Positions 22,005 to 33,800 of a DNA stretch of 64,000 nt are shown here, piece by piece. This DNA is from Saccharina japonica. Taxonomy: Eukaryota > Sar > Phaeophyceae > Laminariales > Laminariaceae. Every line of letters starts with the position of its first letter. Positions within the stretch are counted from its first letter, which is position 1. The position numbers were made by a program, and so were the translations under genes. Under the pieces are notes generated by a model that was not told where the DNA came from, searched no databases, and worked only from the letters and a program-made list of their open reading frames with translations. Location: the NCBI GenBank assembly GCA_008828725.1, contig MEHQ01001586.1, positions 68,050 to 132,049 on the forward strand. The letters run 5' to 3'.

Positions 22005-25000
22005 TTAACGGGCCAGGTCAAACCTCACGGCTCGTATCGGATCGGGTCGAGTCAGCTGATCCGAACCGACGCTAGGTTTGTTTAGATGCCTTGACCTGGC
22101 CCGACCCGACCCGATCTGCGAGATTTTGAAGACCTCCTGACCCGACTCGACCCGACTCGATCCGACCCGACCCGATCCGATCCGTGAGAATTTGCAATCT
22201 TCCCTGAGCCGACCCGACCCGACCCGACCCGACCGACCGACCCGACCCGGATGAGCGTTGGAATCGACCCGGCCCGACGCCGACCCGTTGAAACCCTGAC
22301 CCGACCGACTCCAGATCCGACCCGTAAGAGTGTGAAACCGCCTGACCCTGACCCGACCCGACCCGACCCGACCCGACCCGACCCGACCCGACCCGACCCG
22401 ACCCGACCCGACCCGAAAACCGACCCGACCCGACCCGACCCGATCCGACCCGGCCCGACCAGTGAGATTTGGAAACCTCCTGACCCGACCTTGTGCACAA
22501 GCAGACGTTTTCACCTTCCTTGTCATCAAAAACCAATCACCCAGCCTTGCCCCCAGCTTGGTCGCCTCTGTGTCCTCTAAAACACTGTCGTCGGCAGTCA
22601 CCGCGCAGTCCGAGCGGGATGCCAGGGGCTCAGGGATCGGACCTTTGAGGGACGGGTTTCCTTCAAGCCGCAGGGACCGCAGAGCAGTCAAACGCCCGAA
22701 GGACTCGGGCACCTGAGTCAAGCCGGGAATCGGTCAAAGGCTGTGTGGATAGGGTAGCGATAGAGTGCCTGCGATAGAGACGGTGACTAAAACACACCTG
22801 CGGCAGCAGCGTTGACACAGTGAGACTCGACTCGTTCAGGAAAATGGCTTGAAAGTTCTTATAAACGCCTCCGACAGACCATCGATTCCCACTTCATGAT
22901 CTAGATCTTGCAGGGAAGGTGTACTGCTGATCTGTACGACCTGGTTCCTATCGCGCCGGGTGGGAGCCGTATAACCTGCACATGGTCTAGGACATGTTTC
23001 CTGGGTTCGACCTGTACTGTACTGATACTGCACAGCGTCTCATTGCGACAAGTTACGAACTAGATGATCTACCTGTAGATGATCTATCTGTAGATGATCT
23101 ATCTGTAGCGGATCTATCTGCCCGACGTGTGAAGTACTTGGCGGTCACGCGCAATGGCATCTTTGTTTTTCAGCGTGGAAGGCGGGTTGCTGTTTTATTT
23201 TTGTCATGGCCAATTGTCGATTACACACTGGAATGCCAATCAACCAGAGAGGATGTATCATGATCGCTGACTTTTCTTGAAATCAAAGCTGATGCTTCGC
23301 TCGACCCACTGTTTTGTTTTTCGTGTGGGAGTGAACAAAAGAGGTACGTACCCTGCCCGATAGTTCGTTGTCTCGTGCCCCCAACATCCACAAGCGGCCG
23401 AGTTGTCCTAGAGTATGGGGTAGACACCCGCTGAAGCAGTTGCCCTGGAAAAAAAAACAGCCAGAGCACCATCAAGCGAGCAAGAGCTACGGTGGCAGGA
23501 GGCGTGAATGTTGACGAATAGCACACACGGATTGAAGCCGCGTGTGTGTACTGCTAGTCGAGAGTGGCAGCGCCCGGTTACTTAAAAAATAAACCACTCG
23601 AACGCATCATTATGCCCGTGCGATCTTGTTTTTTTGCAAATTTCCGAGCTCCAGACCAACGCCTCGGAAGTATATATGATGATGCAAACGCATTTAATTC
23701 ACAAAATACCATTTTTCTCGATGTTTTTTTTTCTTACAGTTGCGAGCTCGAAAATACCTGCAGCTGAAGAACCTCTAGCCGAGTCAGATTGCCGAGTGCT
23801 GCAGGCACGCCCCCTTCAAACAGGTTACCGTCCAGTCGAAGCGACTCCAGTAAGACCAGCCTCCCCAGCCCCCCCCGCTATTCCCAGGCGCTTCACCACC
23901 ACCACCACCACCACCACCACCACCACCGTCCGAACCATCCAGGCTCCCCGAGAGACCGCACCGCGAAAGCGACAGCACCCGCAGCCCCCTGCAGCCTCCA
24001 AGGTCCGACGGAACGGGCCCTTCGAGCTTATTGCGCGACAGGTCAAGCGTGGCCAGCGAGGTGAGCCCTCCTATCGCCGCCGGGATGGGCCCCGTGAGTT
24101 GATTGCGAGACAGGTTCAAGTACGAGAGCGGAGAGGAGAAGGCGGCGGTCTGCGCGGCCCAGCTGCTCGTTGTCCCGCTGTCATCATCATCGTCGTCGGA
24201 GACAACGACATCATCTGACCCTGATTCTGTTAGCGCCATCTCCCGCGAGTACGGCGAGAGGGCGGCGAGGTGGGTGTCCCCCTCAAACGCGTTCCGGCTG
24301 AGGTCCAGGTAGACTAGCGATGGGGACAGCCCCGTGAAAAGACGCCACGGAAGTGTAGCACCAAGCTTTGTTGATCGACAGAGTATTGAGAGCGGTGTGC
24401 GGTTTGCGGTTTGCAGTTTGCGGTTTGCGGGGGGGGGGAGGGGAGGGTGCGGTGGAATAGTGAGGGGGAGTGTTTGCGACGGTGACGCAAGGGAAGGATT
24501 CGGATTTTTACTGCCGGGTCGTCAGCGCACGGGGCTTGAACGAAATCTCAGTCGGAACCCTATCGTTCTACTCGTGTTCATTTATTTTATTTGGGGACAC
24601 TATTTTATTTGACAAGAGACCGGAAATTCAGATAGGTACGACTATATCATGACCGCGGCATTCAGATCAGTACGATCAAAGACATGCACTGTTGCGTTTT
24701 TTCTATGAATATTTATGCTATTTCCGGGCGCGTTTCCGGAAATGGAGGATACATTCGCCGATAATTAATACGTAGGAGGTCATAAACTAACCTGTCATGA
24801 TTGATTGCGCACCTGTTCGTTTGGATCTGTTTTAAGTAATGACAGTTATGCACGTATTGCAGGCGAACATAGTGACCTCTGAGGCGGTATTTTAATGTAG
24901 ACAGAGCATTAGCCGAAGCTGCTGTCGATTTGTAACTGAACGCTTTTCAAAACGCTCGCCCCGGAGAACAACAAGGAGTATGCCGTACAGTAGTACGGGG

Positions 25001-28000
25001 CACGTTATTTCCCCGGGACACATTCCAGGATCAACATGACATGGAATCATACGTGACAACAACATCGGCATTGTCGTATTTTCTCCACGCTCGGGATGTT
25101 TTCGATCTTCTGAACTTCTTGTTTTTTTTAAAAAATCTATTTTTTTGTTGACTTTATAGCGAATTCACAGTTTACCACAATGCCAAGAAAGCGCGACTAC
25201 ATTGCTGTAAAAAATCTTGGATACTCCCTCTCGAAGGGGCACCGACTAGGAATATGGTTCAAAGGAAGAGACAAAGTACGGAATACTGTCGTAAGCCACC
25301 CCCGCCTGGCGAGCCCCTTACGAGGAAAAATTTGGTCAGAAGCCGTACCGGGTCTTAGGGCATGCCACGACGGGGCAATGTTCCTTTGTACCTGGTAGTT
25401 CCGATTTTCGATCGAAAAAGAGGAGTGTTGTTTTTTTTTTGTTCATCACGTCGTGTCGACCATGCGTTACCTTATGTAACCAATAAAGCGGAGCCATTCA
25501 CAACGTGCTGCAATGTCGGAGCCCAGGATTACGCACATGAGTATTGAGAAATAATGACCGACAATGATGTGATCATGCTTAAGTCCTACGAGGAAGGGCG
25601 TGTGACGTAGCCCCCCCCACACTGATTTGGGGGGACATGGGGGTACTCTAATACACTTGTTGCCTTCGGTGTTGTGTGCCATTGTCGCCAAATCATGAAA
25701 TTGGTTGCAAGCGGCTCTTGCTTGGAGATCGGGGTTCCAGAAAGCACAATCGCTGCTTTTTTGTATCGGTACATGTAAGATAAGCGTGACCTCTTCCTGG
25801 TGATTTTTGACACTGTGACGAACCAAGGAGGTGTTCATTCGGAGTTTCCATCTATCCGCCATTGTTGGCGTTTACCCATGTTTTGGGGGAACACGCAGGG
25901 TGTTCGCCTTTGGTCGGCGATGTTTTGAGTGGCAGGGTTCCAGACACTGGAGCAGGCATGCAGCGCCCCGCTATTTTCTCTTTCCGCTCCGCACATAGCA
26001 CGCAGTACATAGCATCGAGAATACACGAATGGATACAATGCACCCTAAATTGAAGCTCATGGATTGCTCTGGAATATTGTCGCGCAGGTCGGTTGTTATC
26101 CGGAGATGAGCTTCGTATGGACGACGGTTTAACGCAGCCAGATATACCTGGTACTGCTGTATAGACAGCAACATGCACGTAACTGATGCTTAAAGCCTGG
26201 ATTGGCGTCCGCATTTTTCGCACGCTGATTGTTTCAGTTTGAAGAACGCACCTTGTTGCGAGATAAGTCGAGACTCTCGAGACCGGTCAGCCTGCTCAGT
26301 GTTTCCGGAATCCCTCCGACCAACTGGTTCCCGCTGCCATTGCCAAGGGGAGTAAGAGCTCGTGAGATCAAAACATGTTATGCAGCACGCATGCAAAAAC
26401 AACCTACCTGGTACACCTTATAGACGTTAACCTCAGTAGAACTGCACTCGCGTTTTTTTGGGGACATTTTTTTTTTCGAAATTAGACTTGATTTTGTTTT
26501 TGCAGTATTCACGGGGGACCCATTAGAGTAAATAGGGAACCTACGGGTACACACAAAAAACTATATTTTTACCCATTTCTACTAACACTATTTGGTTCCT
26601 ATTTGCTACCTGGTATGGTCCCTCGTGATAGCACAGTAGTATTAGGGGTACCTCTTTTTGGACCCCTTTTTGGACCCCTTTTTGGACCGCTTGTAAGGGA
26701 TACCAATAAAATAAAAATACTGATAACTTTGGTGTTATCAACCGTCTACGAGTCGTAGGAGCGGCATGAGCTCCAGGCAGTTCGTAGTACGGGTATAGGA
26801 TCGTGTCGCAATGTAACTCGGACACTAAAATAAATTTGTACCACTCTGCTCCGAAATGTAAGCACCGTTTCAATTGAATGTTAACATAGAAAATCCCCTC
26901 ATATTCGGGGCCGCAGTGGCCGTTGCTGTGTTTTTCCCCCCCCCCCCCCCCCCCCCTCCGCCAATTACCTCCTGCCCCCAAGCCCCCAGAGGGTTGATTG
27001 AGAGAGCGTGCGACGTACGAGCCCTGTGTGCCTGTACCGTCCAACCCTCTCGTTTTCACAGAATTTTCGACGAAGTATCAGATCCAATGCAATACATTCG
27101 TTCTTTTGTTCAAACGACACCCATCTGCCATCTGGCGAGAGCGCCTACATCACCGTGGGTTATTCAGGCACGAGTCGACGCGAGTCGACGAAGGAAGAAA
27201 GTGCTGAATCCTTCTCGCGATAAAATTGGTGTACCGTACGTACAGCAGTAGTGGAGAGAGGGGAGAAGAGCCTACTATGTGACCCCGGGTCTGGGTTGCG
27301 ACTACGAGTACCGTAGGGGGCAGCAGGAGCAAGAAGGGGGAAGATAATAAAGGGGATGGAATTGTTTTTGTTAACGCACCCTAGCCAAAGCTCGCGTAGC
27401 TCGGTCATGCCGCCCAAGCTTTCCGGGATATGGCCTTGCAATGCGTTGTCCGTCATATCTAGGACCTGTAGCGAGCGCATGTTGCTCAAGAGCGGCGGTA
27501 TCTTGCCCACCAGCTTGTTCTCCCTCAAGCGCAGCTCCACGAGGAAATGCAAGGCACCCATCTCTCTGGGGATTGCCCCGTTCAGCTGAAGAACAAGCGC
27601 GCAGCAGCAGCAGCAGCGAAGAAATTGTATGATCGACGTTGTAAAACAAAGGGGAGGGGCACGCATAGTTGGTTGTCATTTTGTTTAGTTGACATTGAGA
27701 GCAATCAATGTTGGGTATCGTTGAGAGTAACCATGGTTGGATATCGGTGAGAGTAAGCATGGTTGGTTCTGTCATTTAGAGTAACCATGGTTGGTTATCG
27801 TTGGGAGTAACCATGGTTGGTTTTTTCATTGAGAGTAACAACGGTTGGTTGCCATTGAGGATAACCATAGTCGGTTGACATTGGAATTAACCATGGCTGG
27901 GTGTGATTGAGAATTGCGATGGTTAGTTGCCATTGAGAGTAACCCATGTTTATGTTCGGTTTTCATTGAGAGAAGAGTTTCGTTGGGGACGAAAAGGCGG

Positions 28001-30466
28001 TGCAAGCGAAAACTATCTGTGTTTCCTGTATACTGGCGAGCGATGGACAGGGAGCGACAACTGCTAACGCGGACGGCGATGATGAGGGCCCGGTTTACTG
28101 AATGCTGCTCATCAAGGCAACACCATAAATCGCCCCACCGCCGCTTTGAACTACTGCGGACTTTTTTTTTTTGTTTTCTCCATCCCATTCATTATCTTCG
28201 CACTTCCGTCTCTCCCTCCCTAGTCGTAACTCAGATCCGGGGTCACAAAGTAGGCTCCTCTCCCTCCTCCCCCACTAAGGTCCTTGCCTTGATTTTTATC
28301 GCGCAGAGGTTTCAGCCTTCCCAACGCTCGTCGATTTTCATCGAATTTTGCCAACTCACGCTCTCGCGCTTTCTGCTCGTAGCCAAGATATTTTTGCGAG
28401 AAAAAGTGCCTATGAGCATGCACTCGGCGGGGCTCGAACTCGCTTTCTCGACGCTAACAGGCTTCGTGGTTACCTGCTAGCCCACCGGGGCGACCGGTCC
28501 TACTATGGACCTGTTGGGCACAGGCCCATTATTTGTTGGTTTCAGTGTTTATTGTATTGCAATGTGTACTGTCGACCTTGTCGAGTTCCAACCGCGTTTC
28601 GAGGTCAAAACGGTGAAGTTTTTGTCGGTCATTGACACACCGTTACCCTTATCAGTGGCTGTATTTCTACCAATTCACGCGTTTGGTCTACTATACGTCA
28701 ACCAACGACCTTTGCCCAACAAAAAGCGATGGACTTTAAAGCCACTTGCCCAGACGTAATGTCCCCCAAAGCGAGGGGGAACGAACCTCATATTAACAAG
28801 TTTGAAGCCCCGGCGACGGCACAACATACAAGAGATGGTGAAGAGCGTATAAAAGTACGGGTCTCTTCTGCCTGGGCTATGAAAAAAATGCATTAGTCTT
28901 GTTCGCACACAGAACGACACATACATGAAGAACGTCAGCGTTTCCAGCAGAGAGGTGCACTACTGTACATACAGCAGCATCTTGCCTTGTTCTTGCCCAG
29001 ATTCAGCTTCCGAAGTGCTGTCATAGTCCCTATCTTTGCGGGGATCGTTCCTTCGAGGCGGTTCCACGCCAAGTCGAGAGTCGCGAGACTCGTTAGGCGC
29101 GTCAACGAACCCGGTAGCCGTCCCGTTAAATTGTTGTGGTCGAGCCGGAGAGATTTGAGGCAGGCGAGGCGACCGATAGTCTCCGGTACGCACCCTAGCT
29201 CGACGTTGGACGCATCGAACAGAAAAAAAGGCGGGGGGGGACACATCGAAGGCAACTTGGTCGAATTTCGTGTGCTCGTTATCCTAGGAGTACGTATTGA
29301 TGAGATGTTTGCAGTACGTAGCGCACTGCACAGTAGTAGTATCTGCCACTCGTACGTTATACGTACGTACGTAGAGTAGAGCATTTTTGTATTTCCTACG
29401 AGTAGGACTGGGTTACCTTACCACCCGATTTCGCAGCATGCTACTGTACCTATACTCAACAGGGGCTCACCAGCGAAGCAATTTGAAGTGGCGTGCAGGT
29501 GCTCGAGCTGCGAAACATCGCCGAGTGTGGCGGGCAGCTCGCCCGAGAGACCCCTGTTGGCCACATTGAGTGCGGTGATCCTGTCGTGCTTGTTCACCGA
29601 TACCCCGCTCCAGTCCGACGTGTCCGAACCCTCGTCAGGGTCGTAAGACGACTGCTGGTCCAACTGCGGAAGCATCTCTCGTAGATTTTCTCTGTCGAGT
29701 TTGCCGCTATCGATAATTGGGGATCGAATCTAAAACGTGCAAATAGGGGGAAAGGGGTTGCAGTTGTCGTCGAACGGTTAGTCACCAAGATCAGATAGTA
29801 CAGTATGGAGCGTCGCCTCTGCGGCCGAATGGGTGGACTTGAACACTTTTTCATCACCTGGGTGGTGATCGAATATTACATGTTCAAATTCAAACTCAAA
29901 TACTGCTACGAGTTATAGTCGTAGTCATATTTATACGGCGCACGCCACTGATTCGGGGTCGTACACGGTACAGTAGTCTCAACTTCGTTGCAGGATCAGT
30001 GACGTATCGGCCGCACACTGTAACTACAGTACCGGTACAGTACGTACGTATTGTATTCGAATTCGTACGCGTCCCATGCGTGGTACAGGCCGTGTCTTCC
30101 CTGGCAGCAATGCATCAGAGTCAACACGAGGGCGACTTTGTCCCATCGAAATATTCGACGCCAGCGACTTTTATCGAGGCGGTCTACTGTACTAGTAGTT
30201 TAATCTCCTACGAGTATTGTGTATCTCCTCACATTGTCTAATTCCCCAAGCAGGAATTCGAGGTCGTCGTTGCTTTCAACACCGGCCCGGCGCAAGACGT
30301 GGGCGAGTTGGTCTCGTGGAAGTCTGGTCAACATTTCGCCATCGATGCCGAAATCGATGGACGCTTGTCGGTACTCGGGCAGCCAGGACTCAGAGACCAA
30401 ATCAGCCACCTCAAACACGTCGAGGGCTGCAAGACCGGAGCGGTCGAGGCTGGCCCCTCCGCCCAT
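22005..30466 (-). CDS. SAM-domain plus plant-type LRR protein, with probable 1-nt frameshift
   Basis: Minus-strand exons: 30233-30466, 29471-29729, 28986-29194, 27380-27585, 26252-26333, 23758-24365 and 22005-22712; about 768 aa if one frame break is bridged. Residues ~18-78 form a SAM-like fold ([30 protein letters not shown]). From ~110 follow about ten LRRs of the LxxLxLxxNxLxGxIPxxLGxL type. Examples are [39 protein letters not shown] and [20 protein letters not shown]. Most introns cut within repeat units. The donor of exon 28986-29194 is GC, not GT. Exon 23758-24365 is 608 nt although both its flanks are phase 0, and its LRR frame shifts at a C8 run near 23869-23876. The last exon runs through a GACCC pentamer array read as Gly-Ser-Gly-Arg-Val. 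There is no signal peptide or membrane segment, so it is likely cytosolic, with a scaffold or recognition role inferred. Confidence 0.75.
22085..22485. repeat. (GACCC)n pentanucleotide array
   Basis: Degenerate at the edges and nearly pure at 22345-22440. It lies in the last exon of the SAM-LRR gene and contains no stop on the minus strand in that frame. Confidence 0.9.
22881..23134 (+). repeat. Dispersed repeat family D, copy 4
   Basis: Starts ATCGATTCCCACTTCATGAT and ends with three GATCTATCTGTAG-type units and CCGACGTGTGAAG. It is in intron 22713-23757 of the SAM-LRR gene, opposite to the gene's orientation. Confidence 0.75.
26509..26631 (-). mobile_element. MITE family A, copy 3
   Basis: Ends TCACGGGGGACCCATTAG and ATGGTCCCTCGTGA, with the internal AAAAACTATATTTTTACCCA block. 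It lies in the intron 24366-26251 / 26334-27379 region of the SAM-LRR gene. Confidence 0.65.
27665..27975. repeat. Minisatellite, ~31-bp GAGAGTAACCATGGTTGGTT units
   Basis: About nine imperfect units with core GAGTAACCATGGTTGGTT separated by ATTG/TCGTTG linkers. It lies in intron 27586-28985 of the SAM-LRR gene. Confidence 0.8.
28419..28494 (-). other. tRNA-derived relic (SINE-like head)
   Basis: Read on the minus strand it has an A-box-like TGGGCTAGCAGG, a good B box GAGTTCGAGCC, and a T5 run about 10-15 nt downstream. The T arm forms with one mismatch, but the acceptor stem and anticodon stem do not pair. It is therefore not a working tRNA. About 140 bp further along (28215-28275) a purine-rich run is followed by a block that recurs inverted at 27255-27300. 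Confidence 0.4.
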
Positions 30467-30823
30467 CCTCGCTTCGCGTTCGACGCAAACTTGTGGTGTG
30501 GCTGACAAGGTACTGCTGTTCGTGGTAGCATGAAACACGACAGCTTGCATGAATATGTGAGTATCGTTCGATGTCCTCGGTCTGGTCGCCAATCGTTTCA
30601 TTGATCATGTCTCGATGGCTCGATCAGTCAGGTGTCAGGTGTCTGGTCGATTGTCGACAGTTCGTCTGAAACCGCGAAACGACGAAACGGCCGTTTTTTT
30701 GTTCCGCCGCAAGTAATAACGCCTGACCAACCTCATGGAACTCCATGCACTGGAAATTGATTGCACCGCTTTGTGGTTGTACCTCTGCAACCCTGCAACC
30801 CAGCTTGCAACCTGCAACACCGC
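30467..30823. promoter_or_regulatory. Shared divergent promoter region
   Basis: 357 bp between the start codons of the SAM-LRR gene (-) and the OGFOD1-like gene (+). It must hold both promoters if the chosen starts are right. Short direct repeats are present: GTCAGGTGTCAGGTGTCTGG near 30630 and CTGCAACCCTGCAACCC near 30785. No clear TATA box is seen. Co-regulation is only a possibility. Confidence 0.4.
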
Positions 30824-33800
30824 ATGATGGGCGGCGAGGGCATTGAAAACGGCCAGGAGAATGGTGAGCGTACGGGTAAAGCCTCCTCATCCCGGCAACC
30901 GCTGCGAGCTAGCTTGTTCGAGCCAGATGCAGTGGCTAGGCTACAGGGAGACTACAAGGTTTCTACGCCATACCGACACCTGGTTATACCCGATCTCATG
31001 GACGACGCGGTGCTGCGCACAGCATGCGAAGAGCTCAAGACCAACATGCAGGCCACGCTGAAGGAGACGGACATTTTCAAGGTATGGTGTTAGCCTGCAA
31101 GCTTGCGGCCTGTGTACCTGCGGCAGCGTCCCTCTGTGAGAACACGCTGGACTTGTCGGCGTCATCTGTACGGTGCTGGTGCTGTTCTGGATTTGTGCGA
31201 GATACTCGTACTGCTGTTGTCGTCCAGTACACGCTGACAGCCCTGCTTCACCTCACTTGTGGTCTGTACGTACGCCTGCAAGTCTAGGCCTGTATAGGTG
31301 GACTAGCTTCGAGTGGCTGCCACACGGTTAGGATCTGCTCTATGCGCGAACAAGACAACTATTGACCACGTTTCTACCTCTGTGCGGCACTCTGATGCCG
31401 CGCTCATCCTCAAAGCAAACGCGTACTACAGTAGGTACCAGGTACAATACCAGTATACGTACGGTATCTGGCTTCCGTCCCATTACAAAGGAAGGTCTCG
31501 TACTCGTAGGGTTTACCCATCGTTATCTCCCCTCTGTCCGCTGCTTCTCAAAAGAGTAGATGGCATACGTACAGCATCAGCGCATATATACGACGACACC
31601 GTCCCGAGTTCTGAACACAACATCTATTATACTTGTAATAATGCGCGCAGGTTCAGCAATAGTGCCAGTTTTGCGTTTTTAGGATTTTCGTATTTTGAAT
31701 CGCCTGGAGCCTACGTAAAATTTTTGTTTTGTTCTTCCGGATAACACCCCCCCCTCTACGTATCATCATACCCCTTCGTGGTGTGTACGTACGTATCATC
31801 TTGTCAGGTGTACCAAACCGGCGACCTCGCAAATATGGACGGCCTTCCGGAAGAGTCGAAGCGCCTCCTCCCTTCCCTCTTCGCCATTCGGGACGGCCTG
31901 TACTCTCTAGCGTTTCGGCGGCTGGTGCAGTCCCTCACCGGGTCCGGGCCGCTGAGCGGAGAGCAAATCGATCTCTCGGCCAACGCGTTCGGCCACACCG
32001 GGCACCTGCTGTGCCACGACGATGTCATCGGGACCAGGAAGGTGCGTATCATGCCATCTGTATATAGTAACAGCAAAGTTCCACGGGGTGCCTCGTACAT
32101 ACCTGGTACAGCAGTACCTCGTACTGCTGGTGGAGGGTGTCGGTGTACGCGTAGGCGTAGATGATGGTGTTGGTGGATTTTACCTTACGTAATAGTCCGC
32201 ATATCCCTACGGTAGGCTATTGAGTGGACTGCTTGGCTCTTCTTTCTTCCTTAGGCGTGGTACTAGTAGCTGGGTTTGAGCAGCTGGGTTTGTGCCTAGT
32301 GCTGGATATACCTCCTGCTTTAGCTGGGCTATGGTACATGGGATGTTGATGTGTTCGGCCATCCAACTGCGTATTTACATAGTACCAAAAAGCGTGCTCG
32401 TTGACATGTTCACTGCGCGGTGCTCGGAAAGTCACGGACTGCAACATTGGCCGCATGAAACCAACCAGCCCCCTCCAAGTAGCCTGCGAGGCCTACATAT
32501 CACTACGTACAACGCGATACATGCGTACGGGTTCATGGCCCCCAAACTCCAAACAAACTACGGCGTACGGTGTACAAATTGTATCGTAGTATCACGCCAG
32601 TGAGAGTGCAGCTATGATGGCAATACATGAAGGGCCGAACAGGCAGCAAGGAATGCATCCAGTCAACAACAATGTACACTACTGCTGTATTACACTGGTA
32701 CCCTGGTACTATAGCACCAGCATGCATCAGGAATATGTTAGCTTTGGCTCGGGTTGCCCCAAGCCGAGTCCAAATAAAGAGACTGAACAGCGGCGAAAAC
32801 AAATCTAACTTTTTTCCGGAGGTTTGAAGGAAGAAACAACCTCCAGCACTTCAAACATGCAATTGCTCCAGACTAGATGATGCACTTGACTTGACTTGAC
32901 TTGACTTGAGTTCGTGGGTTCGTGGTTTCACGCGACGAAAACAAGGTGTCGTACATCCTGTACCTCGTGGACAAAGACTGGGGGTCGGGCGAGAAGCCCG
33001 ACGGCGGTGGCCTGCAGCTGTACCCTCTAGAGACGGAGGGCGTGCCCGGCATCCCCGCCTACGCGCCGAGCAAGACGATTCCGCCGAGGTGGAACCAGAT
33101 GGTGCTGTTCGCCGTTCAACCGGGCGTCAGTTTTCACGACGTCCAAGAGGTGCGTATGGCTTGGGTAGAGGGAACGGGAGTTCGAAGAAGGGACGGGAAG
33201 GAGGCGCGCTCGCGCCGGGCGGGGGGGAGGGGCGGGGGCGGGGGGAGGGGTTGCTGCTTGGTGTTGCAGGGGTTGCTTTGGCACGGGCAAAGGCAAGGCG
33301 CGGAAGGCTTTTCCCGTGATGCTGTGGTTCGTTCGACGTGCGATATGGCGCCCATTGGCCTCGCAGTTTTTCGCCTTGCTTTTGTAAGAGGACTGGTGGA
33401 CGCATTTTTTCCTGACGGGAGGATTTGTTCATGCGTTTTTTGTTGTTGTGAAGCTTGGTGTACGGCTGTGTATATACGGTTTCACGAAAGAGCCGCTTTG
33501 TAGAACATGCATATATGCGCCCGAGCCCCAGTATCCCTCAGGTGATACGCAGAGCACCATCCATCGTGGCGGTACGGCACGGTCCAGCTTTCTCCCCAAA
33601 CGTTGGAGTTTAACGTTGCCGTAACGCCACCCCTCGCGCGCGCGGCAGGTGTACAACGAGCACAAGCCCCGCCTTGCGGTGTCGGGGTGGTTCCACGCGG
33701 CTCTCCCGTCGGAGATGGGAGATTGGCCCGGCCACACGCTCGACGGCGATGGAACGGGCGACAACCCGGGAGCGACTTCAACCCTGGAGCAGCTGAAGGG

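Noticed and set aside
25180-25398. Plus-strand 72-codon ORF starting [17 protein letters not shown]
   Set aside because: Looks mildly protein-like but is isolated inside an intron of the SAM-LRR gene, on the opposite strand, without homology or signals.
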